This document shows positions 9,419 to 17,849 of a stretch of DNA of 64,000 bases, piece after piece. Each line of letters starts with the position of its first letter. Positions within the stretch are counted from its first letter, which is position 1. Made by a program: the position numbers and the translations under genes. The notes below the pieces were generated by a model. That model had not been told where the DNA came from and made no database searches. It saw nothing but the letters and a program-made list of their open reading frames with translations. Source of the stretch: Burkholderia sp. GAS332 (GTDB lineage Bacteria > Pseudomonadota > Gammaproteobacteria > Burkholderiales > Burkholderiaceae); assembly GCA_900142905.1 (NCBI GenBank), contig FSRV01000001.1, positions 1 to 64,000 on the forward strand, in the 5' to 3' direction.

Positions 9419-10070
9419 GCGTCTCGAGCGTTGTCTGGGTCGGGCGGGTGCCATGAATGGTCATGGCGCAGCCGGGCCTCGGCTCGCGGTTTTGAGCAGC
9501 GCAGTGTGGATGGGGTGGTTGGTGGTTTTGATGCTGGGCGTGGCTGCATGTTCGCGCACGACGGAATCCGCTTCTGAGGAATCGGCAAATGCGAATTCTG
9601 TGGCGACGCAGGCGGCGGATGACACGATGGGTCTCAAGCTGAATGCGTTGAATTACACGGATGTTCCGATCGGTATCTTCTATGTCAATGGGACCTGGGG
9701 CAGCAATGTGTCAAGCCGCATTGGGAGCGGTGGAGGGAGAGTCATTTGTTGCGTCTCTTTGCCGAATAAATGGCATCCGGGTTTGACCGTCAACCTGGAA
9801 TGGCAGGATGACAATCTGTACAAGAAAAATCCAGATGCGATGGCGAGCCGCGTTGTACCGGTTGAGAAGTATGACTACTTCTCAGATGGGTACTTATGGG
9901 TGCTGTTTTTTCCGAACGATAAAATCAAAGTCTATGCGTCACAGTGGATGCCTGGGTTTCCTGGTTTTCCTGAGGGACTGCAACCGCCGGACGAAGCTTG
10001 CCCGGATCATTTTGTCTTGAAGAACAACGATCCCGGTTGCCCGAATCCTGACAGACGGATCAAGTTATGA
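9408..10070 (+). CDS. DUF3304 lipoprotein, candidate immunity protein (copy 1)
   Basis: 220 residues from ATG 9408 (GAGGAA site upstream, overlapping the end of the DUF4123 gene); ATG 9453 would give a shorter leader. A hydrophobic stretch WLVVLMLGVAAC ends in a lipobox cysteine, so the mature protein should be a periplasmic lipoprotein. The mature part has DDTMGLKLNALNYTD, YVNGTWG, GGGRVICCVSLP and HFVLKNNDPGCPNPD, characteristic of DUF3304. A close paralogue follows directly. A periplasmic lipoprotein next to a secreted phospholipase-type effector fits an immunity protein that neutralises the toxin in sister cells. The immunity role is inferred from location and context. Confidence 0.82.
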   Translation: MPRERLERCLGRAGAMNGHGAAGPRLAVLSSAVWMGWLVVLMLGVAACSRTTESASEESANANSVATQAADDTMGLKLNALNYTDVPIGIFYVNGTWGSNVSSRIGSGGGRVICCVSLPNKWHPGLTVNLEWQDDNLYKKNPDAMASRVVPVEKYDYFSDGYLWVLFFPNDKIKVYASQWMPGFPGFPEGLQPPDEACPDHFVLKNNDPGCPNPDRRIKL

Positions 10071-10666
10071 GCTTTAGTTTCGCGTCAGCGAAAAACATCC
10101 TGCGATTGGTTCTACCGCTCGTTCTGCTGTTCGGTATGGCCGCGTGTTCGCGGGCGACTGACTCGTCGTCTACCGCCAAAGCCGGAGCAGATGTTGACGC
10201 CGCGCAGTCTGACGACGATTCAATGGGACTTAAGCTAAACGGCTTGAACTATACGGAAGTACCCATCGGTGATTTTTATGTTGACGGTACTTGGGGAGCG
10301 GCTATTCGAAGTCGCAGAGGGAGCTGGGGAAGTAAAATTATTTGCTGCGTTTCTTTGCCTAAAAAGTGGCATTCCGGTCTTACCGTTGGGGTGCAGTGGC
10401 AGGATGACAACTTATACCGGAAAGACCCGAATGCGATGGAAAGTCGTGTCGTTCCCGTTGAGCCTTATGAGCCGTTTGTCGATGGTTTTCTGTGGGTGTT
10501 GTTTTTTCCAGATGGCAAGATTAAGGCTTATGCTTCCCCTTGGGGGCCAGGGAGTGCCAAATTTCCGGATGGTTGGCAGCAGCCAGGTGAAGCCTGTCCG
10601 AATCACTTTACCCTGAAAAATGATGACCCGCGTTGCCCCAATCCAGATAAAAGGATCAAGCCATGA
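10067..10666 (+). CDS. DUF3304 lipoprotein, candidate immunity protein (copy 2)
   Basis: 199 residues, a tandem paralogue of the preceding gene with the same landmarks (DDSMGLKLNGLNYTE, YVDGTWG, KIICCVSLPKKWH, DDPRCPNPDKRIKP). The signal peptide ends in a lipobox, LLFGMAAC, near residue 27, predicting lipidation and a periplasmic location. It overlaps the upstream copy by four bases and the downstream effector gene by four bases (ATGA), so the three are coupled. The duplication may give dosage or cover variant effectors. Immunity function is inferred. Confidence 0.85.
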   Translation: MSFSFASAKNILRLVLPLVLLFGMAACSRATDSSSTAKAGADVDAAQSDDDSMGLKLNGLNYTEVPIGDFYVDGTWGAAIRSRRGSWGSKIICCVSLPKKWHSGLTVGVQWQDDNLYRKDPNAMESRVVPVEPYEPFVDGFLWVLFFPDGKIKAYASPWGPGSAKFPDGWQQPGEACPNHFTLKNDDPRCPNPDKRIKP

Positions 10667-13068
10667 GTTTTCAATTTGCGGCGGCTGAGAGACCTGATAT
10701 CGGGGCGGTGACTAAAGAGGAACGGGCAGCAATTCTGCATCGTCTCACCGAAGATGAGGGGATGGACTGTTGTAAGACTTTGCATGTAGCATTTTTCTTT
10801 GATGGCACTAGGAATAATGCAGCGCGTGACAGATCGTCCAATAAGCACAGTAATGTCGCGAGACTCTATGATGCTTATCCGACTGATAAATATCACTATC
10901 CTATTTACGTGGCAGGCGTTGGCACGCCTTTCGTAAAAGAAATTGGCGATTACGGTTCGGGCCTGCAAGCGGCAGCAGGTGCCGCGACCGGTTGGGCGGG
11001 CGAGGGGCGCATCAACTGGGCTCTTTTGCAATTCCAGAACTTGATTCATCAATATATTCATACCAACACCCTCAGTTTTGTGATGGGGAAAGAAGACCGG
11101 GATATCGTGAAATCCATGAGCGCCGACATGAATTTCAAAGGCATCAACCTCGGCGGCTCGCCCCCCCAACCCGGCAGTCTCGGCGACATCCAGGCACGTT
11201 CCACCGCCGGCGCGGGTGCCCTCAGGCTGATGGCCGCCGAAAAAGTCGGCGTCGAGCTGGATTGGAGCCTGGATTCCATTTGGGCGCAGTTGAAGGACCA
11301 GTTTAGTTCAGCGAACTGGATTGCCGCCATGCAAGCCTGGGACGCAAAACGTCGCCAGGTCCTGCGTGATCGCCGGGCAGAACTGAAGCAGCGTGTTGGC
11401 GACCAATTGACCAAAGGCAAGCCGAAGCTGCAGCGCATCCGCCTGTCCGTGTTCGGTTTTTCACGTGGCGCGGCCGAGGCGCGTACGTTCAGCAACTGGC
11501 TCGTCGATGCACTGGACGACGACTTCAGCCTCTGTGGCATCCCCGTGTCATTCGACTTTCTAGGCATTTTCGATACGGTGGCCTCGGTGGGCATTGCCCA
11601 GAGTACCGCCGCCACCAAGTTCGACGGCCACGGCGGCTGGGGGCGCAGGGAACTCATGGGGGTGCCTTTCTACGTCCGCCGCTGCGTGCACATGGTGGCC
11701 GCGCACGAACCGCGTGGCTCGTTTCCACTCGACCTGATTGATCGCGAAGCCGCGGGGCGCGAGGAAATCGTCTATCCGGGCGTGCATTCCGATGTCGGCG
11801 GCGGATACGGCGCTGCGGAGCAAGGAAAAGGCAAAGACGACTCCGACAAGCTGTCGCAGATCCCCCTGCTCGACATGTATCGCGAGGCGCGCATAGCCGA
11901 CGTACCGCTCGACATCAAGGGAACCGGCGTTCCGGCGCGGGTGGCCGACGCATTCAAGATTTCACCGGGTCTAAAGCAAGCGTTCACGGCCTACGTAAAG
12001 ACCAGCGCGAGCTACTGCACCAGCGCGGCGCAAGGCACGCCGGACCTGATGCGCGCCCATTACGGCCTCTATCTGCGCTGGCGCCGCATGAGGCTCGCCG
12101 ACATGAAAAAGCAGCCCAGCTTCAAAGCGGCGCAGGCCAGCTACCCGCAGGACGCCATGGATCTCGACAGCGCCAATGTCGAACTGAAAGCGGAATGGGA
12201 CGACTTGCGCGACATTGAAAAAAACGGCGAAGGTCCGTCGACCGTCGGGCGCTATGCAAGGCGCTTTGCTGGCGACTGGGTGCGCGAAAACCCGCTGAAG
12301 GCGGCGAAGTACGCACCGGCCATGTTGCCGATCGCCGCCGGTATCGGCATCACTTCGGGCACGTATGTGTTGTACGGCGGACAACAACTGGAAGCATTCC
12401 TGAACAAGCAGTTGGAAGACAAATGGCAGGAGTGGCTCGAAGTGCGGTCAGACTGGAACATGGACGCCCCGGAAGCACCGATCAGCGCGCTCTACGACAA
12501 CTACATGCACGATTCGCGCGCCTGGTTCAAACCGTTCGGCGCCGACGACGACGCATGGAACTTCGCGCAGATCAAGGAGCTGAAGGAAAAGCAGGCCGCT
12601 TATGAACGGGATCATGCCGTGTGGAAGGCCAACGCGGGCAGTGGATCACCGAGCCCCTCGCAGATTCTGCAAGCCGTAGGAGCGGGGACGATGGGCTTGG
12701 GCCCGATCGGCGTGCCCAGTCCGGCGAGCGAACCCCAATCGCCGCTAACGGCGCAGCAAACCGATCTGCTGAAGCGGTACGACGCGGCGATGCAGTCGGC
12801 ACAGAAGGCGCGGGCGGCGAAAGACCCGTCGGCGCCAAGCGACAGCGCGGTGCTCACCGATACCAAAGTCACCAACGGACTGCCTCTGCAGAACAGCGGC
12901 CGTGAGTTTTATTTCCAGTGGGGTTACTTGCGCTGGCGCACGGTCTATCTCAACGGCGAGCGCTGGATTGCACCGCACGTGCCGACGGCGCAGGAAGACA
13001 ATGAGGCGGCCCAGCGCGCGGCGCAAATGAACGTCGACATGAAGGGTATCGGGGCAATTTTCCAATGA
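10663..13068 (+). CDS. DUF2235 T6SS effector, phospholipase-type alpha/beta hydrolase (Tle1-like)
   Basis: 801 residues. The N-terminal segment LHVAFFFDGTRNN (about 44-56) and VFGFSRGAAEART (GXSXG, Ser about 267) define the DUF2235 hydrolase family, which includes Tle1 T6SS phospholipases. An FLGIFDTVASVG segment and HSDVGGGY around residues 370-380 fit the catalytic Asp/His region. There is no signal peptide, as expected for a VgrG-delivered effector. A long C-terminal region (about 500-801) contains a hydrophobic stretch near 545-565 and low-complexity P/S/G linkers. It is encoded after its presumed immunity lipoproteins and VgrG/DUF4123 carriers. Phospholipase activity is by family; the exact specificity (A1/A2) cannot be read from sequence. 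Confidence 0.9.
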   Translation: MSFQFAAAERPDIGAVTKEERAAILHRLTEDEGMDCCKTLHVAFFFDGTRNNAARDRSSNKHSNVARLYDAYPTDKYHYPIYVAGVGTPFVKEIGDYGSGLQAAAGAATGWAGEGRINWALLQFQNLIHQYIHTNTLSFVMGKEDRDIVKSMSADMNFKGINLGGSPPQPGSLGDIQARSTAGAGALRLMAAEKVGVELDWSLDSIWAQLKDQFSSANWIAAMQAWDAKRRQVLRDRRAELKQRVGDQLTKGKPKLQRIRLSVFGFSRGAAEARTFSNWLVDALDDDFSLCGIPVSFDFLGIFDTVASVGIAQSTAATKFDGHGGWGRRELMGVPFYVRRCVHMVAAHEPRGSFPLDLIDREAAGREEIVYPGVHSDVGGGYGAAEQGKGKDDSDKLSQIPLLDMYREARIADVPLDIKGTGVPARVADAFKISPGLKQAFTAYVKTSASYCTSAAQGTPDLMRAHYGLYLRWRRMRLADMKKQPSFKAAQASYPQDAMDLDSANVELKAEWDDLRDIEKNGEGPSTVGRYARRFAGDWVRENPLKAAKYAPAMLPIAAGIGITSGTYVLYGGQQLEAFLNKQLEDKWQEWLEVRSDWNMDAPEAPISALYDNYMHDSRAWFKPFGADDDAWNFAQIKELKEKQAAYERDHAVWKANAGSGSPSPSQILQAVGAGTMGLGPIGVPSPASEPQSPLTAQQTDLLKRYDAAMQSAQKARAAKDPSAPSDSAVLTDTKVTNGLPLQNSGREFYFQWGYLRWRTVYLNGERWIAPHVPTAQEDNEAAQRAAQMNVDMKGIGAIFQ

Positions 13069-13155
13069 AGGGCACGCCGATCGCCAAATCGAAATCGCCG
13101 AGTCGGGCAATGCGCTCGAGCGAGCAGTACTCGCGCATGAACACAGGACACTGAC

Positions 13156-16100
13156 ATGGATCTTGTTGCCGCACTGACGGGATATTCGCAGGCCACGCGC
13201 CATATCCAGATCGATACCGCATTGCCGCGCAAGTTCGCGGTCGAACGCTTTCACGGTCGCGAAGCCGTCAACGAATCGTTTCGTTTTGAAATCGACTTGC
13301 TGTCGAACGAGCCGTTCCTCGACCTGACCCCGCTGCTCGGCAGCGCGGCGCGTTTGCGTCTCGCGACCGGCGCGGGCGAGCGCTGCTGGAACGGCTACAT
13401 CACCCATGCCGCCTATGCCGACAGCGATGGTGAGATTACCCGCTACCGGCTCACGCTGGAATCGTGGCTCGCCCTCCTCCATCTGCGCCGCAATTGCCTG
13501 TACTTCGCCGATCTCGATACCGAGGGCGTCTGTGAACGGGTGTTCGGCGATTATCCGGAGTCGCGCCGGCGCTACGAGCTCAAGGAGCCGCTGCGCACGT
13601 TCCCTCTGCGGGGTCAATATCGCGAGACCGATTTCGCTTTCGTGATGCGCCAGCTCTCGGAAGCCGGCTTGTCCTTTCGCATCGAACACGCGCAGGATGG
13701 CGGCACGGCACCATCAGGCGACCACACGGTTGTGGTGTTCGACCGCCGGGCCGAGCTCGGCAAGGGCAGCACGATTGCGTTCAATCAACAGGACGTGGGC
13801 GATCCGGACGGTGTGATGACGCAGTTCACCGAGCGCCATCAGATCGTGCCCGACCGCGTCGTCGCGACGAGCTGGAAAGCCAGCGAGTTGCTGGCGCTCG
13901 CCGGTCACGCCCAGGGCCAACCCGATTCCGGGGCGCCCGTAATGCCGGTTCGGGAGATTTTCGATGGGCAGCGCGCCGGGCGTTTCGACACGGCCGACGG
14001 CGCTCAGCGTTATGCCGAGCAACGCTTCGACGCCTTGCGTCTGCCAAAGTTGATCCATCACGGCGCCGGTTCGTCGCGCACATTGGAGGCCGGCAAGGTG
14101 CATACGCTGACCGGCTATCTGGACAAGACGATTTCGTTTGTCCCGCTGTCGATCGAGCATGAGGCGGTCAACAACCTCGGTGCCGAGATCGCCCAACTGC
14201 TGGAGCACGGGGAACTGGAGCAGGGGCATTATCGCAATCGCTTCATCGCGGTGCCTGCGGGCGTGCCGATCGTGCCGCCTTATCGCGACCGGCCGACGGT
14301 ATCCGGGGTGCAGACCGCCATCGTGGTGGGCGAGCCCGGCAGCCGGGTCAGCAGTACGCGGGATCACCAGGTGCGCATCCAGTTCCCGTGGATGCGGGGC
14401 GTGGCGCCGCTGCCCGGCGGTCTCACCGACACGGCGAGCCGCTCGAATCCGGCCGGCCATGCGCCGGGCAACCATCAGTCCGGCGTCGTGGCACGCCTCG
14501 CCGAGCAAACGGCCGGTCCCAATTTTGGGCACAGCTTCACGCCGCGGATCGGTGCGGAAGTGGTGGTCGGTTTCGACTCCGGCAACATCGATATGCCGGT
14601 GGTGTTGGGGCAGGTTTACGGCGGACGTGTGCAGCCGCCGTTCGCCGCCGGTGAAGGCAGCAGTGCGAATCACCCGGGCACCTTGTCGGGTATGCAGACG
14701 CAGACGCTGGACGGCCAATCCGGTAGCCGCTGGGTGATGGACGACGCGTCAGGGCAGTCGCGCCACGAGTTGGTCAATTCGGTTGCGAACAGCGGCCTGT
14801 CGCAGGGCTATCTGATCGCTCAGCAGGGCGCCGTGCGCGGCGCGTATCGCGGTGAAGGATTCGAGCTGGCCACGCAGGGTTGGAGCGTCGTGCGAGCCGG
14901 CGAGGGGGTGCTCGTGTCGAGTACCGCGCGTGCGCAGGGAACCTCTACTCAAATGGACGTCGCCGAAAGCGTAGGCCAGTTGAAACAGGCTGTCGCAACC
15001 GCCAAACGCCTCGACGGCTCGGCCACCGGCGCTAAGGCGGGCGGCTTCGCGGGCAATGCCGCACAAGCCGATTTCCTAAAGGCGATCGATCCGCAGCAGG
15101 ACGGTAAGTACACAGGTGCCGTCAACGGCCAGAGCGCGACTCGGCCGGTGGGCACGCAACGCGACGGCGGCGACCCGGTCGAGCGCTTCGCGACGCCAGC
15201 CGTCGTGCTGGAATCGCCGGAAAACATCGCGTTCACCACGCCGGCCAGTGCGGTTTCCTATGCCGCCGAGCATGTGCATCTGACGGCACAAGGCGACGCG
15301 CATCTGGCTGCGGGAGCGACCGTGGCAGCCGCGTCGGGCGATGCCGTGAGTTTGTTCAGCGCTGCCGGCGGGCTCAAGGCGATCGCCAATCAGGGGCCCG
15401 TGAGCATCGAGGCGCACACGGCCACCATGGAGATTCTCGCGGATCAATCGGTTCGCATCATGTCGACCGAAGACCGCCTCGACGTGCTGGCGCAGGATGC
15501 CATCGTGCTGCAGCAGGGACCGAACCGGATTACGCTCAAGGGCGCGGACATCACAGTCGAGACGCCAGGGCAATTCCTCGTGAAGGCGGGCTCGCATCCC
15601 TTCCCGGGGCCGGCGACGACGACGGTTTCGTTACCCGCGCTGCCCGTAACGCCGCCACCCGGCGATGTCTGCGATTTTCTCGCCGGCGGCTTCACGAGCG
15701 GCGGCACGGGGGCCGCCTCGTCGCTTGCGGCGACGCCGGCGTCCGCAGCGGTGCCAGCGGCTGGGGCATCGATGTCCGCAGCGGCTCCTGCATTCGCGGC
15801 GGCGTCCGCAGCCGCTCCAGCACTAGCCGCAGCATCGGCATCGGCATCCGCATCCGCGCCGACTGCGCCGCCGGGACCGGGCCTGGGATCGCAGGTTGCC
15901 GGCGCGTCGGGACCGAAGCCCTACATACCGATTTCCAGCGAATTGGCCGGGCCGCCTTCAAAGCAGCCCGCGCCGCCGCCGAGCGTATGCGCCCAGCAAC
16001 TGCAGGCGGCGAAGCAGAACGACTACACCGTCAGCATGGGAGGCGCGGACTATTACGAGACGGACGCGTCGGGCCATGCGGTCCTGGATAGCAGCGGCAA

Positions 16101-16875
16101 GCCTACGCTCCTGAACTTTGCGGGTTCAAGCGGGACATTCGATATCGAGTACTCGCCTTCGACCACGCAGTTGAGCGCCACCGTCATCATTAAAGTCTTG
16201 TTGAAGGATCAATATCTGCTCGATGCCAGCGGACAGGTCGCCGTGGACGCGGCCGGCAAGCCCAAGTCGATTCCGTTCAACACCAACGGCATTGCCCCGG
16301 GCGTCAAGCTGAAGCCCATCAATCGCACGGGCGGTCTGGGTAGCGTCGCGGGTTTCCAGAAGCGGATCGAGAGCCGGCTGAACGAGAACAACTACTACAT
16401 GCGACCGAAGGCCTGCCCCCGCGGCGGTGCGTGCACGTGCAAGGTGGCTATCGCCCTGAAGGTGAAGTTTGTCGACACCGGCAGGTCTCACAAGACCATC
16501 AATCTGTATCCGACTACCAGCCGCCCCGACGCCGAAAATTGGGGTGAAGTACAGGTGTCCTGGGACGCGTCTACGCAGTGGTTCAAGCCGATCGAGACAC
16601 AGAACGCGATCGCGCATGAGACGGGGCACCTGTTCGCGTGGCCGGACGAATACTTCGTGGGTGGTGGGACGGTCTACAAGGGCTACATCAATGCGCAGAA
16701 ACTTGTCGATGTGCAGATGAGCCAGTTGACCGACAACTGGCAGCGATCCACCGATACGAATCTGATGGGCCAAGGCATGTATAGCGCCGCGCCGGCGATA
16801 GCGAAGTACTACATGTATGGCTTTCGCGATTGGTTCAAAGGTCGAACCGGCATCGAATGGGAAGTGTTGAAATGA
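13156..16875 (+). CDS. vgrG: Evolved VgrG with C-terminal zinc metallopeptidase domain (module 2)
   Basis: 1239 residues. Residues 1 to about 850 form a complete VgrG plus DUF2345 region (FRFEIDLLS, DFAFVMRQLSEAGLSF, VRIQFPWMRG, GAEVVVGF, NHPGTLSGMQ). An alanine/serine/proline-rich linker (about 853-912) separates a C-terminal domain of about 320 residues. That domain carries AHETGHLFAWPDEY: HEXXH with His1154, Glu1155 and His1158, plus a downstream Asp as possible third ligand, then LMGQGM as a Met-turn candidate. This is a metzincin-like zinc protease signature, so the protein looks like a spike that carries its own protease effector, analogous in plan to VgrG2b of Pseudomonas. Substrate is unknown. 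The next gene overlaps by four bases and is the likely immunity gene. Confidence 0.9.
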   Translation: MDLVAALTGYSQATRHIQIDTALPRKFAVERFHGREAVNESFRFEIDLLSNEPFLDLTPLLGSAARLRLATGAGERCWNGYITHAAYADSDGEITRYRLTLESWLALLHLRRNCLYFADLDTEGVCERVFGDYPESRRRYELKEPLRTFPLRGQYRETDFAFVMRQLSEAGLSFRIEHAQDGGTAPSGDHTVVVFDRRAELGKGSTIAFNQQDVGDPDGVMTQFTERHQIVPDRVVATSWKASELLALAGHAQGQPDSGAPVMPVREIFDGQRAGRFDTADGAQRYAEQRFDALRLPKLIHHGAGSSRTLEAGKVHTLTGYLDKTISFVPLSIEHEAVNNLGAEIAQLLEHGELEQGHYRNRFIAVPAGVPIVPPYRDRPTVSGVQTAIVVGEPGSRVSSTRDHQVRIQFPWMRGVAPLPGGLTDTASRSNPAGHAPGNHQSGVVARLAEQTAGPNFGHSFTPRIGAEVVVGFDSGNIDMPVVLGQVYGGRVQPPFAAGEGSSANHPGTLSGMQTQTLDGQSGSRWVMDDASGQSRHELVNSVANSGLSQGYLIAQQGAVRGAYRGEGFELATQGWSVVRAGEGVLVSSTARAQGTSTQMDVAESVGQLKQAVATAKRLDGSATGAKAGGFAGNAAQADFLKAIDPQQDGKYTGAVNGQSATRPVGTQRDGGDPVERFATPAVVLESPENIAFTTPASAVSYAAEHVHLTAQGDAHLAAGATVAAASGDAVSLFSAAGGLKAIANQGPVSIEAHTATMEILADQSVRIMSTEDRLDVLAQDAIVLQQGPNRITLKGADITVETPGQFLVKAGSHPFPGPATTTVSLPALPVTPPPGDVCDFLAGGFTSGGTGAASSLAATPASAAVPAAGASMSAAAPAFAAASAAAPALAAASASASASAPTAPPGPGLGSQVAGASGPKPYIPISSELAGPPSKQPAPPPSVCAQQLQAAKQNDYTVSMGGADYYETDASGHAVLDSSGKPTLLNFAGSSGTFDIEYSPSTTQLSATVIIKVLLKDQYLLDASGQVAVDAAGKPKSIPFNTNGIAPGVKLKPINRTGGLGSVAGFQKRIESRLNENNYYMRPKACPRGGACTCKVAIALKVKFVDTGRSHKTINLYPTTSRPDAENWGEVQVSWDASTQWFKPIETQNAIAHETGHLFAWPDEYFVGGGTVYKGYINAQKLVDVQMSQLTDNWQRSTDTNLMGQGMYSAAPAIAKYYMYGFRDWFKGRTGIEWEVLK

Positions 16876-17801
16876 ACCGAGCAGCTTTGATGGCGTTGGT
16901 TTCCGTGTTTCTTTTCGGAGTAACAGAAATGGCGAGCGGTAAAAATCCTTCCGACTCTTTCGTGATTCGAAACGGACCAGGCACGACCAACCCCGCTCCG
17001 CCGATGGTCATCAGCGTCGAGGACGGCAAGATTTCGTATTACGCGCGCGGGCGCGACGTCAGCGTCTTCCCCGCAACCACGTACGCGGGAATCGGCAAAT
17101 ACGTGCTGGCTGTAGACAAGGCCACCGGGCAGCAGATCGACTCGCTGAAAGAGGCTTTGAGCAGCCGTACCTTTGCCCCTGTGCATGGTATGACCGGCCG
17201 TCCCGTGCTGGCCTTTTCGTTCGACAAGGACGGGCAACACTATGAAGGCGAATACGACTATAAGGTGGGCGAAGCGTTCAACACCCGGCTCGATCCGTTC
17301 TTTGAGATTGCCGATAAGGCATTGAAGAGCGGCCACCCGGAGATCAATCTCCATCCGGTCTTTACTGCGCACTCGGGCAGAGACGGTTTCGTTCTCGAGC
17401 TGACGTTCGGCAATGACGGGGAGAAGGACATCAGCGTCGCGGGACCTGACACGTGGTCGCCTGACCTCGCGCGTCCCGACCTGCAGAATGTGCAGATCGG
17501 CGCGATCAATGACGCGGGTACCAACTTCTACGTTCGCCTCGCCACCCGGTACCTGAGCGACGCATCGCGACGCTATGCCAAGGAAATCACAGTGAAGCCG
17601 GGCGAGCCGGTCACCTTGGCGTTCCTGGTTCCGTACTCCGCCATTACTTTCAGCAACACCTCTGCCTCGCGTCGAGTCACGTCAGGAAAGTACCGGTTCA
17701 CCGGAGAGATGACGGTCGACATTCTCGCGCCGGGTGAGATGCAAGGAAGGATCTACACGCCAATGAACGATGTGCAATCGATCGAGCTACAGGCGCAGTG
17801 A
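16872..17801 (+). CDS. Exported protein, candidate immunity to the VgrG metallopeptidase
   Basis: 309 residues from ATG 16872, which overlaps the vgrG stop (ATGA). An N-terminal hydrophobic stretch (MNRAALMALVSVFLFGVTEMASG) looks like a cleavable signal peptide, so the protein should act in the periplasm. The rest is soluble with beta-rich character and no motif I recognise. Coupling to the evolved VgrG and the periplasmic location suggest an inhibitor of the metallopeptidase domain. The function is inferred from position only; it could also be an accessory exported factor. Confidence 0.65.
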   Translation: MNRAALMALVSVFLFGVTEMASGKNPSDSFVIRNGPGTTNPAPPMVISVEDGKISYYARGRDVSVFPATTYAGIGKYVLAVDKATGQQIDSLKEALSSRTFAPVHGMTGRPVLAFSFDKDGQHYEGEYDYKVGEAFNTRLDPFFEIADKALKSGHPEINLHPVFTAHSGRDGFVLELTFGNDGEKDISVAGPDTWSPDLARPDLQNVQIGAINDAGTNFYVRLATRYLSDASRRYAKEITVKPGEPVTLAFLVPYSAITFSNTSASRRVTSGKYRFTGEMTVDILAPGEMQGRIYTPMNDVQSIELQAQ

Positions 17802-17849
17802 TATCTCGCGGCGGGTCGTACCGTCGCAGCGATTTTGAGGCATAGAGAA

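Noticed and set aside
13065..13154. 29-codon frame overlapping the DUF2235 stop and ending one base before vgrG
   Set aside because: It fills the gap neatly (ATGA start, TGA then C then ATG) but is too short, has no recognisable features and may be chance.
15715..15890. Ala/Ser-rich repetitive stretch in the second VgrG as a possible separate repeat element
   Set aside because: It is an in-frame low-complexity protein linker, not a DNA repeat of mobile origin.
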